From an uncultured Acidimicrobiaceae bacterium (GTDB taxonomy: Bacteria > Actinomycetota > Acidimicrobiia > Acidimicrobiales > Ilumatobacteraceae), in the NCBI GenBank assembly GCA_903904615.1, contig CAIVDG010000382.1, forward strand, positions 1 through 37,462: 37,462 nucleotides of DNA, in the 5' to 3' direction. Positions 27,493 through 37,388 of the stretch are shown piece by piece (positions within the stretch are counted from its first letter, which is position 1; each line of letters starts with the position of its first letter). The translations under genes and the position numbers were made by a program. The notes under the pieces were generated by a model. That model ran no database searches, was not told where the DNA came from, and saw nothing but the letters and a program-made list of their open reading frames with translations.

Positions 27493-28470
27493 GTGACAAC
27501 AACAGTTGATCCCCAATGGTCCGCTCGCATTCGAGCTCTTGCAGAAGAGAAGGACGCAGTCATTCTCGCGCACAACTATCAGGTGCCCGAGATTCAAGAT
27601 GTTGCGCATCATGTTGGTGACTCACTCGCGTTGTCTCGCATTGCCGCCACTGTTCCGCAATCCACCATCATTTTCTGTGGTGTTCACTTCATGGCAGAAA
27701 CAGCAAAAATTCTGTCGTACGACAAGACCATCATCATTCCCGATGAGCGTGCTGGCTGTTCGCTTGCAGACACCATCACCGCAGATCAACTTCGCGAATG
27801 GAAAGCACAGCATCCGGGTGCAGTTGTTGTTAGTTATGTCAATACAACTGCGGCGGTAAAGGCTGAAACAGATATTTGTTGCACAAGTTCAAACGCTGTA
27901 GAAGTGGTGCAATCAATCCCTGCCGACAAAGAGGTTCTGTTCCTTCCCGACCAATTCTTAGGTGCTCACGTTCAGCGCATCACGAAGCGCAACAACATGC
28001 ACATCTGGATGGGCGAGTGCCACGTACACGCAGGCATTAATGGTTCTGAACTAAAGGCCATGGTTGCTGCCGAACCAGAAGCCGAACTATTTGTTCACCC
28101 TGAGTGTGGTTGTGCAACAAGCGCGTTGTATTTGGCATCGGAGGGTGTTGTTCCGGCAGAGCGCACACACATTCTCTCCACCGGAGGAATGTTGGATGCA
28201 GCTCGCACAACAAAGGCCAAGAAAGTCTTAGTAGCGACAGAAACAGGAATGTTGCACCAGTTGCGCAAAGTGAATGTCACCACAGAATTCCAGCCAGTTA
28301 ATCGCGCTGCGGTGTGTAAGTACATGAAAATGATTACTCCCGAAAAGTTGGAGCACGCTCTTTTGCATGGCACCGATGTGGTGGATGTACCGCGCGACAT
28401 TGCCGACCGTGCGCGCCAGTCGGTAGAGCGCATGATCGCCATTGGTACGCCATCTCGTGTCGGCGAATAA
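27493..28470 (+). CDS. nadA: Quinolinate synthase
   Basis: This 325-residue [4Fe-4S] enzyme condenses iminoaspartate with dihydroxyacetone phosphate to quinolinate in NAD synthesis. [19 protein letters not shown], the [10 protein letters not shown] segment, [19 protein letters not shown], and HPECGC are all present. From spacing, the likely cluster ligands are Cys89 (in [10 protein letters not shown]), Cys176 and Cys275. Start GTG 27493 lacks a ribosome binding site. A TAGCCT at 27480-27485 would place transcription start at or just before the GTG, so a leaderless mRNA is plausible. It heads nadA-nadB-nadC. Confidence 0.96.
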   Translation: MTTTVDPQWSARIRALAEEKDAVILAHNYQVPEIQDVAHHVGDSLALSRIAATVPQSTIIFCGVHFMAETAKILSYDKTIIIPDERAGCSLADTITADQLREWKAQHPGAVVVSYVNTTAAVKAETDICCTSSNAVEVVQSIPADKEVLFLPDQFLGAHVQRITKRNNMHIWMGECHVHAGINGSELKAMVAAEPEAELFVHPECGCATSALYLASEGVVPAERTHILSTGGMLDAARTTKAKKVLVATETGMLHQLRKVNVTTEFQPVNRAAVCKYMKMITPEKLEHALLHGTDVVDVPRDIADRARQSVERMIAIGTPSRVGE

Positions 28471-30097
28471 TCGCGTCCCACGCACGCTTGCAGCACCCGA
28501 ACCCACGTGGTCGGCGGAAACAGACGTTGTCATTCTTGGGTCTGGTGCCGCAGGGCTATCGGCTGCATTGGCATTGCGTCCTGTTCGCGAAGTCCTTCTT
28601 GTTACTAAAGACACTCTTGATGCGGGCAGTACCAACTGGGCACAAGGCGGTCTGGCCGCAGTTCTCGACCCAAACGACTCGTTAGAAAATCACGTCTCCG
28701 ACACCTTGGAAGCAGGTGCTGGTCTGTGCGATGAAGACGCAGTACGAACACTGGTCACCGAAGCACCGACAGCGATTCGCTACCTCATGGAATTGGGTGC
28801 CGCATTCGACCCAGGTGAGAGCACCGGTGAAATTGCGCTCACACGAGAAGGCGGTCATTCGCATCGTCGAATTGTGCACGCCGGTGGCGACCAATCGGGC
28901 GCTGAGGTGCAGCGAACATTGGACGAGTCGGTTCGCCTCGCCGGTGTTCAAGTGGTGGAGCGAGCATTCGCATTAGATGTAGTCACCGGTACAACAGCGA
29001 CCGGTGAACGCGCTGTTGCTGGCGTGAAGGTTGCACTGCTAGATCGCAGTGGTGGTGTGCAAAGCGTCGGTGTTGTCTATGCGCGTGCGGTCATTGTTGC
29101 CACGGGCGGTTATGGCCAGGTGTATGCGTCAACGTCTAACCCGCCTGCGGTAACGGGCGATGGGATTGCACTTGCATTACGCGCCGGTGTGGAAGCTGCA
29201 GACCTCGAGTTCATTCAGTTTCATCCCACAGTGTTGTGGAGCGGTTCTGACGCCACTGGTCAACAAGCACTCATCAGCGAAGCGGTTCGTGGTGAAGGCG
29301 CAATTCTTCTCGATGCCGCTGGTCAACGCGTGATGAAGGGTGTGCATCCTCAAGAAGACTTGGCGCCACGTGATGTCGTTGCATCTGCCATCAGCAGGCG
29401 AATGGCGGAGGCGCCAGCGGGTGTGGGGGACCACGTCTACTTAGATGCTCGCCGTATCGAAAACTTTGAAGAACGTTTTCCATCAATTACTGCTTCATGC
29501 AACGCAGCCGGAATCGACCCCACTAGTGAACTCATTCCCGTTGCCCCTGCTGCTCACTATGTGTGTGGTGGAGTGAAGGCATCGCTCAACGGCGAGACAT
29601 CGCTGTTGGGTTTCTTCGTAGTGGGAGAAGCCGCATGCACGGGTGTTCATGGTGCAAACAGGCTTGCATCTAACAGTTTGACCGAAGGTGTGGTGGCAGG
29701 AACCCGTGTTGGTCGTGCACTCAGTTGGGAACTTCCCGCAAAAGTTGCCCACATTGATGAAGACGTCGACGGCGAACTGATTGATTCGTATCACCGTGCA
29801 GCCTTGCGTTCAGCAATGTCTCGTTATGTGGGAGTGTTGCGCACGCCGGAGGGTTTGGAGTCTGCGGCGCGAATTCTCGGAACTCTTGCATCGAATGCGT
29901 CAGCCGACGTGGTTCCCACGCGCAAAGCGTTTGAAGCCACCAACATGCTCACCATTGCTATGGCGGTGGTGGAAGCAGCCCGTACGCGTGAAGAAAGTCG
30001 TGGATGTCATCGTCGTACTGACTTTGATGTTCCGTCAAGCCAATGGTTGCGGCACCTAACCTGTCGAGTTGTGGATGGAAAGGTAGAGGTGAAGTAA
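28457..30097 (+). CDS. nadB: L-aspartate oxidase
   Basis: This flavoprotein of about 546 residues oxidises L-aspartate to iminoaspartate, the substrate of NadA. It has the FAD-binding [46 protein letters not shown], the [17 protein letters not shown] catalytic-domain segment, and the [15 protein letters not shown] motif. GTG 28457 overlaps the nadA end by 14 bases, and an in-frame TTG at 28442 would overlap further. The stop overlaps the nadC start (TAATG). Confidence 0.95.
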   Translation: MSANNRVPRTLAAPEPTWSAETDVVILGSGAAGLSAALALRPVREVLLVTKDTLDAGSTNWAQGGLAAVLDPNDSLENHVSDTLEAGAGLCDEDAVRTLVTEAPTAIRYLMELGAAFDPGESTGEIALTREGGHSHRRIVHAGGDQSGAEVQRTLDESVRLAGVQVVERAFALDVVTGTTATGERAVAGVKVALLDRSGGVQSVGVVYARAVIVATGGYGQVYASTSNPPAVTGDGIALALRAGVEAADLEFIQFHPTVLWSGSDATGQQALISEAVRGEGAILLDAAGQRVMKGVHPQEDLAPRDVVASAISRRMAEAPAGVGDHVYLDARRIENFEERFPSITASCNAAGIDPTSELIPVAPAAHYVCGGVKASLNGETSLLGFFVVGEAACTGVHGANRLASNSLTEGVVAGTRVGRALSWELPAKVAHIDEDVDGELIDSYHRAALRSAMSRYVGVLRTPEGLESAARILGTLASNASADVVPTRKAFEATNMLTIAMAVVEAARTREESRGCHRRTDFDVPSSQWLRHLTCRVVDGKVEVK

Positions 30098-31017
30098 TGG
30101 AACTGCATTCACTGTCTGCCGAGTTGCGTTCTCGATTGCGCACACAAGGTCTTGACTCTGATTATGTTGAACGCGTTATTCGTGACACGATCAGCGAAGA
30201 CTTAGACGGTGGCGTCGATGTCACGTCTGTTGCCACAGTGCCCGTTGAGCAGCGCAGTGTGGTCACATTTGGTTCGCGCGCCACTGGCTGTCTTGCTGGT
30301 CTAGACGTTGCTGCCGCTGTTGTAGAGATGGTGTGTGGTGTATCGGCAAGCTCGTTTGAACGCTTGAAGACCGACGGCGATCGCGTGGTGAAGGGCGACG
30401 TTCTTGCTCGTGTTGAAGCACCCACTCAATACATGCTCACTGCAGAGCGAACGGCACTCAACCTCATGTGTCACTTGTCGGGAATTGCAACAGCCACATC
30501 GCAGTGGGTTGATGCTGTTGCGGGAACAGGTGCAATCATTCGTGACACACGCAAGACCACACCCGGTCTTCGCATTCTGGAAAAGTATGCGGTGCGATGT
30601 GGCGGTGGTCAAAACCATCGCATGAGTCTCAGCGATGCTGCTCTTGTGAAAGACAATCACATTGCAGCAGCAGGAGGGGTAGAGCAGGCGTTCTCAAAGG
30701 TGCGAGAACTTGCGTCGTCTTTACCCATTGAAATCGAGGTGGACACACTTGATCAATTGCGCGTGGCGTTAGATGCCGGTGCAGACGTGGTGTTGTTAGA
30801 CAACATGCCACCATCAGTCATGCGCGAAGCAGTCGCCATTGGTGCGGAACACAAGCGTTCTACTGGTCGCGATGTGCTTCTTGAAGCCAGTGGTGGGCTC
30901 ACATTAAGCAACGCTCGAGATGTTGCGGAAACAGGCGTTCATTTCATCAGCGTGGGTGGGCTCACACACTCGTCACCTATTCTCGACATTGGTCTCGACT
31001 TCGAAACCATCGTCTAG
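30097..31017 (+). CDS. nadC: Nicotinate-nucleotide pyrophosphorylase (carboxylating)
   Basis: This 306-residue quinolinate phosphoribosyltransferase makes nicotinate mononucleotide from quinolinate and PRPP, completing the three-step de novo branch encoded here. AERTALNLMCHLSGIAT, RDTRKTTPGLRILEKYAVRCGGGQNHR, KDNHI, IEIEVDTLDQ and the C-terminal LEASGGL...GVHFISVGGLTHS segments are diagnostic. ATG 30097 has GAGGTG upstream and overlaps the nadB stop. The frame also opens at 30043 within nadB, which is rejected. It ends 15 bases from the convergent protease gene. Confidence 0.97.
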   Translation: MELHSLSAELRSRLRTQGLDSDYVERVIRDTISEDLDGGVDVTSVATVPVEQRSVVTFGSRATGCLAGLDVAAAVVEMVCGVSASSFERLKTDGDRVVKGDVLARVEAPTQYMLTAERTALNLMCHLSGIATATSQWVDAVAGTGAIIRDTRKTTPGLRILEKYAVRCGGGQNHRMSLSDAALVKDNHIAAAGGVEQAFSKVRELASSLPIEIEVDTLDQLRVALDAGADVVLLDNMPPSVMREAVAIGAEHKRSTGRDVLLEASGGLTLSNARDVAETGVHFISVGGLTHSSPILDIGLDFETIV

Positions 31018-31032
31018 TTCTGCGGCGTTCTT

Positions 31033-33522
31033 CTAGCGCGGGGTTCGCAAGGTGATTTTCTTGGCGCCGGGCATGGTAAGCGTCACTGTCATGCGGCCGC
31101 GGCGAACATTTTTTGCAACACACGTGTTACGACCAATCTTTCTGCAGATTCTGCCGGCGATCTTGCCAACGGTCACGCGTGAGAGATCTCCATTGGTGAC
31201 CTTCCACGTGACCCGCACCTGAGTGCCACCAGCAACGCGAGTGGTTTTGGCCGAGATAACTGGAGTGGGTTGGGAGCCGTTGTCTCCGCCTGAGTTACCG
31301 CCGCCGCCGGAATTGTTGCCACCACCGGGATTGGTGGTGGTGGTGGTTTCGCCTGGAATTGTGATTGGTTTGTCGGAAAGCGAACGAAATTTGACCAAGG
31401 TGCCATTTGAGTATCCGGTTGTGTTCACGGCGTGTACCCAGCAGTAGTCATCTGAGACAGCGCTCGCAATTGCCGATGTGATCTGACCACCCACGAATGG
31501 AGTTTGTCGCCACGATTTGTCGTAAGAACAGAAGAATCCAATGAAATCAACATTGGATGTATCGATCGGTTGAACGGTGACAGTTGCCGTCGGTACTCCG
31601 TCGACAAGAACAGCGGTGACAGTCGGAGGCACTGGTTTCTGTGAAAGCGTCGTGAAGATGGCGCTTATGGTCCGCGCACCAGCACTGTTTTCCAGTTTGC
31701 TGGTTGCGGTGTATCTGGCACGTGGCAACAACCCACTAATCGTGCAGAGATTGGTGTCCACTGCACAAGCCTGACCATTCGACAATGTGATTGCTCTGGT
31801 TGGGTAGATTGGTGCCCCACCTGTGTCGGTGATTGCGAGCGTAAAGGTTGCAGATGTCGAGGTGCTTGTAGACGTCAGCGTTCCGGTTGGTGGGGTCACG
31901 GGGATTGCCTGTGAACGCGTAGCCGTGCTGACAGAGAAACCTGCGTAGTTCTTGCCGACGGTCAAGATGTCAAGCTCTCGAGCGCGGGGCGCACCACTGA
32001 TGATGCAGAACTTTGCGCGCGCAGAGGCAGTACAACTGTTTGCAGCGCCATTGATGGTGGCAGTAACGGCGACTGATTCGCCGAATCCTGAAGCGGTTGT
32101 CGCAAGTGCATTGGTCCATGACACTTTGATGCGTCCGTCTGGAGTTGAATCGATTGTCAGTGCTTCAGTAGTGACGGAACTTGGCGCGGTGGGAAGTGTT
32201 CGGGCAGGTTTGATAGTGAGGGTTGCAGAGGTAGCGGTAACAGCAGTGACAGTGACTGTGAACAGACCAGATGGGTCGCTCCACGGAGTATTCAGAAGAA
32301 ATCCAAACGAATTCCAACCGGGTGATCCCCACGGAATATCACCCGGAGTGAGGTCACAGAGCCAGGTTGATGTACCAAGGTCAGAGTTCTTCCCCGCTGC
32401 ACTCAACTCGAACTCTTTTGTTGGCGACACTGTTAAGTGGACACCTGACTTTGGAGATGAGTTCTCGCTGAATGCACGGAACTGGAGCCAATAGTCACCC
32501 GGTGAAGTGGAGTCGAGTGAACCGCGTCCATTGATACGAATTCCGCGTAGACCGCCACTGCTGGTGTCGTCGAGAGGGACGAGCGTGTACGACGTAGCGG
32601 TTCCCGTCCAGGTGGTCTGTTGCGACTGTGGCAACCAACCGATGCGAGTCAAGAATTCAGCCCCATAGGAGTATCGGTCAACGCTCCACGCGCTGCCCAT
32701 CGGGTCCGTCTGGTCCCCGTACTCACTCTCATTGCACATGTTGACCAGCGACAGGGTCTCTTTTTGGAAGCAAGTGTTTGCGTGGGGCAGTCCCATGTTG
32801 TGACCGAGCTCGTGGACCATGACCTTGATGTTGATGGCGTTGATCCAGGTCACGAATCCCGGCATGTACCCGAGACCAGCCCACCAGCACCCGGAATTCT
32901 CGGGAAGGATGACCGTGATGTTCGTAGCCCACGTCGTCAGTGCAGCGACCCCAACTGCAGACTTGGCCGCTGTCTCCATCGCCTTGAAGTCACAGTTGGA
33001 CGGCACGGGAATAGTGGTGATTGGAAGTGACCTGATCGAGAGATTTTCGATTCCAGCCGAGGCCGAAGACCACCATGAATCGAGCTGCACGAGAGTGGTC
33101 TGCATCGCGGATTGACGCTCGGCTGGGAAGGGTGCGCCTTCCCATGTGACCGGGACAACCGCAAGGTTTCGCGCCGCGATCGGCGCATAGGTGACAGTGT
33201 TGACTGCAGCAGCTGCTTTGATAGTGGCATCACCGCTTTCGACTGCCTTAACCCCACCGTTCAAGGTGACGCGTGCGCCGAGCGTTGCGGGTGCCGGCTC
33301 GTCAGCGGGCAGTTCGATTTTTGTGACACCAGTATCGAGGACGTATCCCAGTGTGGATGACCCACTCTCATTCGATTCGGTTGTCATGAGCGCACGCACA
33401 ATTCCGGTTGTGGTGGGCTGTTCGAACTTGGTCGGTGCCGATGGTGCGGTGACGACGCTCGACACCACGGGAACGGTGGCCACTGTGACTGCAGTGAGGG
33501 CGTATCGGAGTGCGTTAATCAT
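31033..33522 (-). CDS. Secreted zinc metalloprotease (gametolysin M11-like) with fibronectin III-like domains
   Basis: This 829-residue exported protein starts at ATG 33522 with a signal peptide (MINALRYALTAVTVATVPVVSSVV). The zinc motif HELGHNMGLPHANTC (HExxHxxGxxH, about residue 236) and a downstream Met-turn DPMGSAW place it among metzincins, most like peptidase M11 (gametolysin). After the catalytic domain come a beta domain and about three fibronectin III-like repeats, then a Gly/Asn/Ser-rich linker (TTTTNPGGGNNSGGGG) and a final basic beta module with two cysteines (RICRKIGRNTCVAK). It probably digests extracellular or cell-wall-associated protein. No clear ribosome binding site is visible. 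Confidence 0.85.
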   Translation of the reverse strand: MINALRYALTAVTVATVPVVSSVVTAPSAPTKFEQPTTTGIVRALMTTESNESGSSTLGYVLDTGVTKIELPADEPAPATLGARVTLNGGVKAVESGDATIKAAAAVNTVTYAPIAARNLAVVPVTWEGAPFPAERQSAMQTTLVQLDSWWSSASAGIENLSIRSLPITTIPVPSNCDFKAMETAAKSAVGVAALTTWATNITVILPENSGCWWAGLGYMPGFVTWINAINIKVMVHELGHNMGLPHANTCFQKETLSLVNMCNESEYGDQTDPMGSAWSVDRYSYGAEFLTRIGWLPQSQQTTWTGTATSYTLVPLDDTSSGGLRGIRINGRGSLDSTSPGDYWLQFRAFSENSSPKSGVHLTVSPTKEFELSAAGKNSDLGTSTWLCDLTPGDIPWGSPGWNSFGFLLNTPWSDPSGLFTVTVTAVTATSATLTIKPARTLPTAPSSVTTEALTIDSTPDGRIKVSWTNALATTASGFGESVAVTATINGAANSCTASARAKFCIISGAPRARELDILTVGKNYAGFSVSTATRSQAIPVTPPTGTLTSTSTSTSATFTLAITDTGGAPIYPTRAITLSNGQACAVDTNLCTISGLLPRARYTATSKLENSAGARTISAIFTTLSQKPVPPTVTAVLVDGVPTATVTVQPIDTSNVDFIGFFCSYDKSWRQTPFVGGQITSAIASAVSDDYCWVHAVNTTGYSNGTLVKFRSLSDKPITIPGETTTTTNPGGGNNSGGGGNSGGDNGSQPTPVISAKTTRVAGGTQVRVTWKVTNGDLSRVTVGKIAGRICRKIGRNTCVAKNVRRGRMTVTLTMPGAKKITLRTPR

Positions 33523-33591
33523 GGTGATGATGTCTGATGGATAGTTGCGACACCGCACACACTACTGAGCCTGCGACAGCTCGGTTTCTGG

Positions 33592-34974
33592 TTACAGGGG
33601 GCTGTTTCGTGTGGTCAGCCACTGTGCTTCTTGTTCACCCATTGGTGTTGATGGCGCAGCGTTAGTCATTGGCCATAATTCTTCGCTAATTCTGCGGAAG
33701 TTGCCGCTGGAACCAAGTTGACCGAGTAACGCATACAACCCCAAGTTGATGCGTTGAATAAACACGAATGACTTTGGCACTGTTGCGTATTGGGCAATGG
33801 CAGAGGTGCGGTCGAATGTGTGACGCACAATTGAAGTTGCGTAACCCGTGGTCCATGTCATCATCTTGGACTCGCGTACTGGCTCGTAGAAATGTGCAAA
33901 GTAATCGCCAGCTTCTTCGGTGGTGAATGGTGCATCTTTTTGCAGCATTCCCGCTTCTTCAATAATGCGACGGTAAGACTCCATGTCGTGGTCAAGCACA
34001 GCAGCTTTCACCATGCCTTGGAACATTTCCATTTCTTCAACGGTGAAATGCTTAATGAGGCCGAAGTCGAGGAAGGTAACTTTGCCACCTTTGTGGAAGA
34101 TGTAGTTGCCTGGGTGCGGGTCGCCATTAAAGGCGCGGAAGCGGTACAAGCTGCGAAACACGAAACGGAAGATGGCTTCACCCGCTTTGTCGCGCTCTTC
34201 TTGCGGCCATGTGAGAAGTTCGGCAAATGAATGTCCGCTGACAAGTTCCGTGATGAGAATGCGTGACGTTGAGTAGTTGTGCAGTACGTCGGGCACATGA
34301 ATAAATGGATGGTCGCGATAGAAGTCTGCGAACTGCTGTTGGTTCTGTGCTTCTTTTGTGTAGTCAAGTTCTTCGCGCAGGCGTTCTTTAATCTCGGCAA
34401 CCATGTCTTCGGGGTTCAAGCTCTTGAAGCCAAATGCCAACAGTGTTCCCAGTAGATCTGCAGTACGAAGGTCTGCGTCAATTGCTTCTGCAACGCCAGG
34501 GTATTGCACCTTCACTGCAACTGCTCGCTCACCGTCGGGCGTACGAAGAATCGCGCGGTGCACTTGACCTATGGATGCAGCGGCAATGGGTTCGTCGTCA
34601 AATTCAACGAACACTTCCGAAACTGGTCGGCCCAATTCGCGTTCGATCTCTGCATGCACAAGTTCCACGCTCATTGGTGGAGCATTGGATTGCAATTGGC
34701 CCAAGGCCAGGCGCAACGGTTCAGGTAAGCCATCGTCTAAGTAACTGGCCATTTGGCCCAACTTCATGAGAGCGCCCTTCATGTTGCCCAATTCATCGGC
34801 AACTTGTTGTGCGGTTTTCATCTCGCGTGCACGAGACAACTCTTCTTTCCGCGCCGAACTTGCAAACACTTTGCGTGCCGATGTTCCGGCGTGCGCAAGA
34901 CCAATGCGTGCACCTAAACGCGCAAGACGACTGTTTCGCTTCCAACGTGAACGATTGGCGATGGCCTTCTTCAT
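33592..34974 (-). CDS. ABC1/AarF (UbiB-like) atypical kinase
   Basis: This 460-residue protein belongs to the ABC1/ADCK/UbiB family of atypical kinases. It shows the family's N-terminal KxGQ element (GALMKLGQMASYLDD), the alanine-rich loop AAASIGQVHRA, VAVKVQYPG with the ATP-site lysine, DPHPGNYIF, and the LDFGLIK metal-binding motif. In bacteria with quinones UbiB aids ubiquinone synthesis, but actinobacterial homologues have no settled role, perhaps in lipid or quinone handling at the membrane. ATG 34974 overlaps the stop of the upstream hydrolase as ATGA, and a longer start at 35028 is rejected. Confidence 0.92.
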   Translation of the reverse strand: MKKAIANRSRWKRNSRLARLGARIGLAHAGTSARKVFASSARKEELSRAREMKTAQQVADELGNMKGALMKLGQMASYLDDGLPEPLRLALGQLQSNAPPMSVELVHAEIERELGRPVSEVFVEFDDEPIAAASIGQVHRAILRTPDGERAVAVKVQYPGVAEAIDADLRTADLLGTLLAFGFKSLNPEDMVAEIKERLREELDYTKEAQNQQQFADFYRDHPFIHVPDVLHNYSTSRILITELVSGHSFAELLTWPQEERDKAGEAIFRFVFRSLYRFRAFNGDPHPGNYIFHKGGKVTFLDFGLIKHFTVEEMEMFQGMVKAAVLDHDMESYRRIIEEAGMLQKDAPFTTEEAGDYFAHFYEPVRESKMMTWTTGYATSIVRHTFDRTSAIAQYATVPKSFVFIQRINLGLYALLGQLGSSGNFRRISEELWPMTNAAPSTPMGEQEAQWLTTRNSPL

Positions 34975-35846
34975 GATGACGTCTGATCTGTGTTGTGTTG
35001 TTGCGCCCGCTGATGAACGTTGAGGCATGCGGCAACCAAAAGTGGCACGAATCGATCTGCGTGCGCGTACACGGCATCGTGGTCGGCATCGAGTGTTTGT
35101 ACGAACGCCTGAGGAATGAGATTGGCAACAACGCGCTGTCGGTCCGGACTTACGACGCGATCGTTTGTGGTAACGATGACCGACGTTGGCACGTCAATTG
35201 ATGGCAACCATTGGCGTGAGTCGTAGCGACCAAGAGCTGCTCCGGCTTCAAGAATTTGCCGCCATTCATGACTGGCTACTTGTTGAGCTGCCCATGGTTC
35301 CCATGTCATTGTCTTGCGTGACAAATACAAACGATCGCTCACTGACTCTCGAACAGATGCGGGGGCGACACGCGCAAGAGCACCCACTCCGGCAAGCGCG
35401 GTAAATGCCAACCGCTCTTGGCGAGTGGTGACGAAGTGTCCGGCAGTTGCGGCAAGGACCAACCCGCGCACTCGATGTTCGTGTCGCTTCCACATGAGTT
35501 GAGCGATAGTGCCTCCCATGGAATACCCAACAGGAATAAATGTTGAGATACCGAGTTGATCGGCAAGAACTGCTGCGTCGTCTGCGCAGTCGGACAATTT
35601 AAAGCTCTGCGATGAACGAATTCCGCGGCCATGCCCACGGTGGTCAATAGCAATGACGCGAAAGTGCTTGCCTAATTCTTCGTAACACATGAACCAATTC
35701 AGGTCTGCTGTTGCGGTCCATCCGTGCAGCAGTATGAGAGTTGGTGCACCTTCAGGGCCAGGCACTTCGCGAAAGAACGTGGTACCACGACTGGGAAGTT
35801 CAATCTGACGCCCTGGCGGAAGAGCGGGAACTTGGTGCTCGCTCAG
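34971..35846 (-). CDS. Alpha/beta hydrolase, probable CTG start
   Basis: This alpha/beta-hydrolase fold protein of about 291 residues has LILLHGWTATADLNW (oxyanion strand), IAIDHRGHGRG, the nucleophile elbow GYSMGG, a late acid in VTTNDRVVSP, and the histidine in DADHDAVYAH. The first usual start in frame is GTG 35765, which would begin only seven residues before the first core strand. Upstream the frame encodes LPPGRQIELPSRGTTFFRE, a typical family N-terminus, with no ATG/GTG/TTG. A CTG at 35844-35846 overlaps the greA stop in the form CTGA with AAGGTGG five bases upstream, so I take it as the start. Substrate unknown. Translated in step with greA and the AarF gene. Confidence 0.8.
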   Translation of the reverse strand: MSEHQVPALPPGRQIELPSRGTTFFREVPGPEGAPTLILLHGWTATADLNWFMCYEELGKHFRVIAIDHRGHGRGIRSSQSFKLSDCADDAAVLADQLGISTFIPVGYSMGGTIAQLMWKRHEHRVRGLVLAATAGHFVTTRQERLAFTALAGVGALARVAPASVRESVSDRLYLSRKTMTWEPWAAQQVASHEWRQILEAGAALGRYDSRQWLPSIDVPTSVIVTTNDRVVSPDRQRVVANLIPQAFVQTLDADHDAVYAHADRFVPLLVAACLNVHQRAQQHNTDQTSS

Positions 35847-36322
35847 TTGTCCACCTTCACGACAGTGACGGAGACCTTTGCGCCATTTTCCAAAGTGATG
35901 GCCACTTTGCTTCCTTCGTTTTGTCCGAGCACGGCAGAACCGATGGGGGAGACGGGACTCATGATTTCTGTTCCGTCACCTGTTCGGCGCTCTTCAATAT
36001 GGCCAATGAGATAGGTCTCGGCATCGTCGGGGCTATCGCCATCGAACAAGATGGTGACGCGAGACAACACGCCAACAACACCCGATGCAGGTGCAGATGC
36101 AATCTCTGCATTCTCCAGAATGTTGATGACCAAGTTCTTGCGGTCGTTGAACATTCCGTACTCGTCTTTTGCGGCGTGGTAGTCGCCGTTCTCGGAGAGG
36201 TCTCCCATTTCGCGAGCGCGACCAATTTTGTCGGCAATCTCGGGAAGAACCGTGTGTTCCAGGTGAGCGACCTCGGCTTCGAGCCGTTTGTAGGTCTCCT
36301 CGGAGAGAAGGTGCTTTGCCAT
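35843..36322 (-). CDS. greA: Transcription elongation factor GreA
   Basis: This 159-residue factor rescues backtracked RNA polymerase by stimulating transcript cleavage. It has an N-terminal coiled coil (MAKHLLSEETYKRLEAEV onward) with the acidic tip region around DLSENGDYHAAKDEYG, and a C-terminal FKBP-like domain (SPVSPIGSAVLGQNEGSKV). ATG 36322 gives the standard GreA length; a longer open frame to 36811 overlaps leuB and is rejected. The gene heads a minus-strand unit with the hydrolase and AarF genes and is divergent from leuB, 39 bases away. Confidence 0.96.
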   Translation of the reverse strand: MAKHLLSEETYKRLEAEVAHLEHTVLPEIADKIGRAREMGDLSENGDYHAAKDEYGMFNDRKNLVINILENAEIASAPASGVVGVLSRVTILFDGDSPDDAETYLIGHIEERRTGDGTEIMSPVSPIGSAVLGQNEGSKVAITLENGAKVSVTVVKVDN

Positions 36323-36361
36323 GCAGGGAAGGCTATCTGCGCCTTCTAGATTGGTCTCCCT

Positions 36362-37357
36362 ATGGCACATCGCATTGCACTCATTGGCGGAGACGGAATT
36401 GGCCCAGAAGTAACGGCTGAAGCAGTGAAGGTGGTGCGTGCCGCCGGCGTCAAGTTCGACGCCACAGAGTTCGATCTTGGCGGTAGCCGCTACCTGCGCG
36501 ATGGCGAAATTCTGTCCGATGCAACTCTCAACGAGTTGCGCGCATTTGACGCAATCTTGTTGGGCGCTGTCGGAACCCCAGACGTACCCCCCGGAGTTAT
36601 CGAACGCGGACTGTTGCTGAAGATGCGATTTGATCTCGACCTCTATGTGAACCAGCGTCCGTTTGCCGGTACTGCACCAGGTCATGTCACGCCACACGAT
36701 TTTGTTGTGATTCGCGAGAACACCGAAGGTCCATATGTTGGCGAAGGCGGCGTTCTTCGTCGCGGAACCCCACATGAAATTGCAACGCAGGGAAGTGTGA
36801 ACTCTCGTCATGGTGTTGAGCGTTGTATTCGCTACGCGTTTGAATTAGCGGCGAAGCGCACGCGAAAGCACGTCACTTTGGTCCACAAGACAAACGTGCT
36901 CACATTCGCCGGCGACTTATGGCAGCGCGCATTCAATGAGGTTGCTGCGGAATTCCCACAAGTAGACACCGCGTACAACCATGTTGACGCGGCGTGCATC
37001 TATTTCGTTGAAGATCCGCATCGCTACGACGTCATCGTGACCGACAACTTGTTCGGCGACATTCTCACCGACCTCGGCGGTGCGGTCAGTGGTGGAATTG
37101 GGCTTGCGTCATCGGCCAACTTGAACCCCGCTCGCACTGGTCCGTCCATGTTTGAACCGTCTCACGGCTCTGCCCCAGACATCGTCGGCACTGGCAAAGC
37201 GAACCCAACAGCAGCAATTCTCTCGGCTGCGCTCATGCTGGAATTCTTGGGCGAAAACGACGCTGCCGCCCGTATTCGCACTGCTTGCGACGCATTGCCC
37301 ACCGGCTCCACCGTTGAAATCGGAAACGCAATCGCTGCTGCCGTTGCCGCCAACTAA
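36362..37357 (+). CDS. leuB: 3-isopropylmalate dehydrogenase
   Basis: This 331-residue enzyme oxidatively decarboxylates 3-isopropylmalate, completing 2-oxoisocaproate for leucine. It has [19 protein letters not shown], the [13 protein letters not shown] substrate loop, VHKTNVL, the [29 protein letters not shown] catalytic Asp region, and [19 protein letters not shown]. This is the short actinobacterial form. No ribosome binding site precedes ATG 36362, and a TAGATT at 36347-36352 would place the RNA start close to the ATG, so it may be leaderless. ilvE follows on the same strand. Confidence 0.95.
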   Translation: MAHRIALIGGDGIGPEVTAEAVKVVRAAGVKFDATEFDLGGSRYLRDGEILSDATLNELRAFDAILLGAVGTPDVPPGVIERGLLLKMRFDLDLYVNQRPFAGTAPGHVTPHDFVVIRENTEGPYVGEGGVLRRGTPHEIATQGSVNSRHGVERCIRYAFELAAKRTRKHVTLVHKTNVLTFAGDLWQRAFNEVAAEFPQVDTAYNHVDAACIYFVEDPHRYDVIVTDNLFGDILTDLGGAVSGGIGLASSANLNPARTGPSMFEPSHGSAPDIVGTGKANPTAAILSAALMLEFLGENDAAARIRTACDALPTGSTVEIGNAIAAAVAAN

Positions 37358-37388
37358 TCTCTACACACGTATTCACTGAGGAGCTCAC

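Noticed and set aside
36323-36811. Extension of greA upstream of ATG 36322
   Set aside because: It is antisense to leuB, and GreA is full length from 36322.
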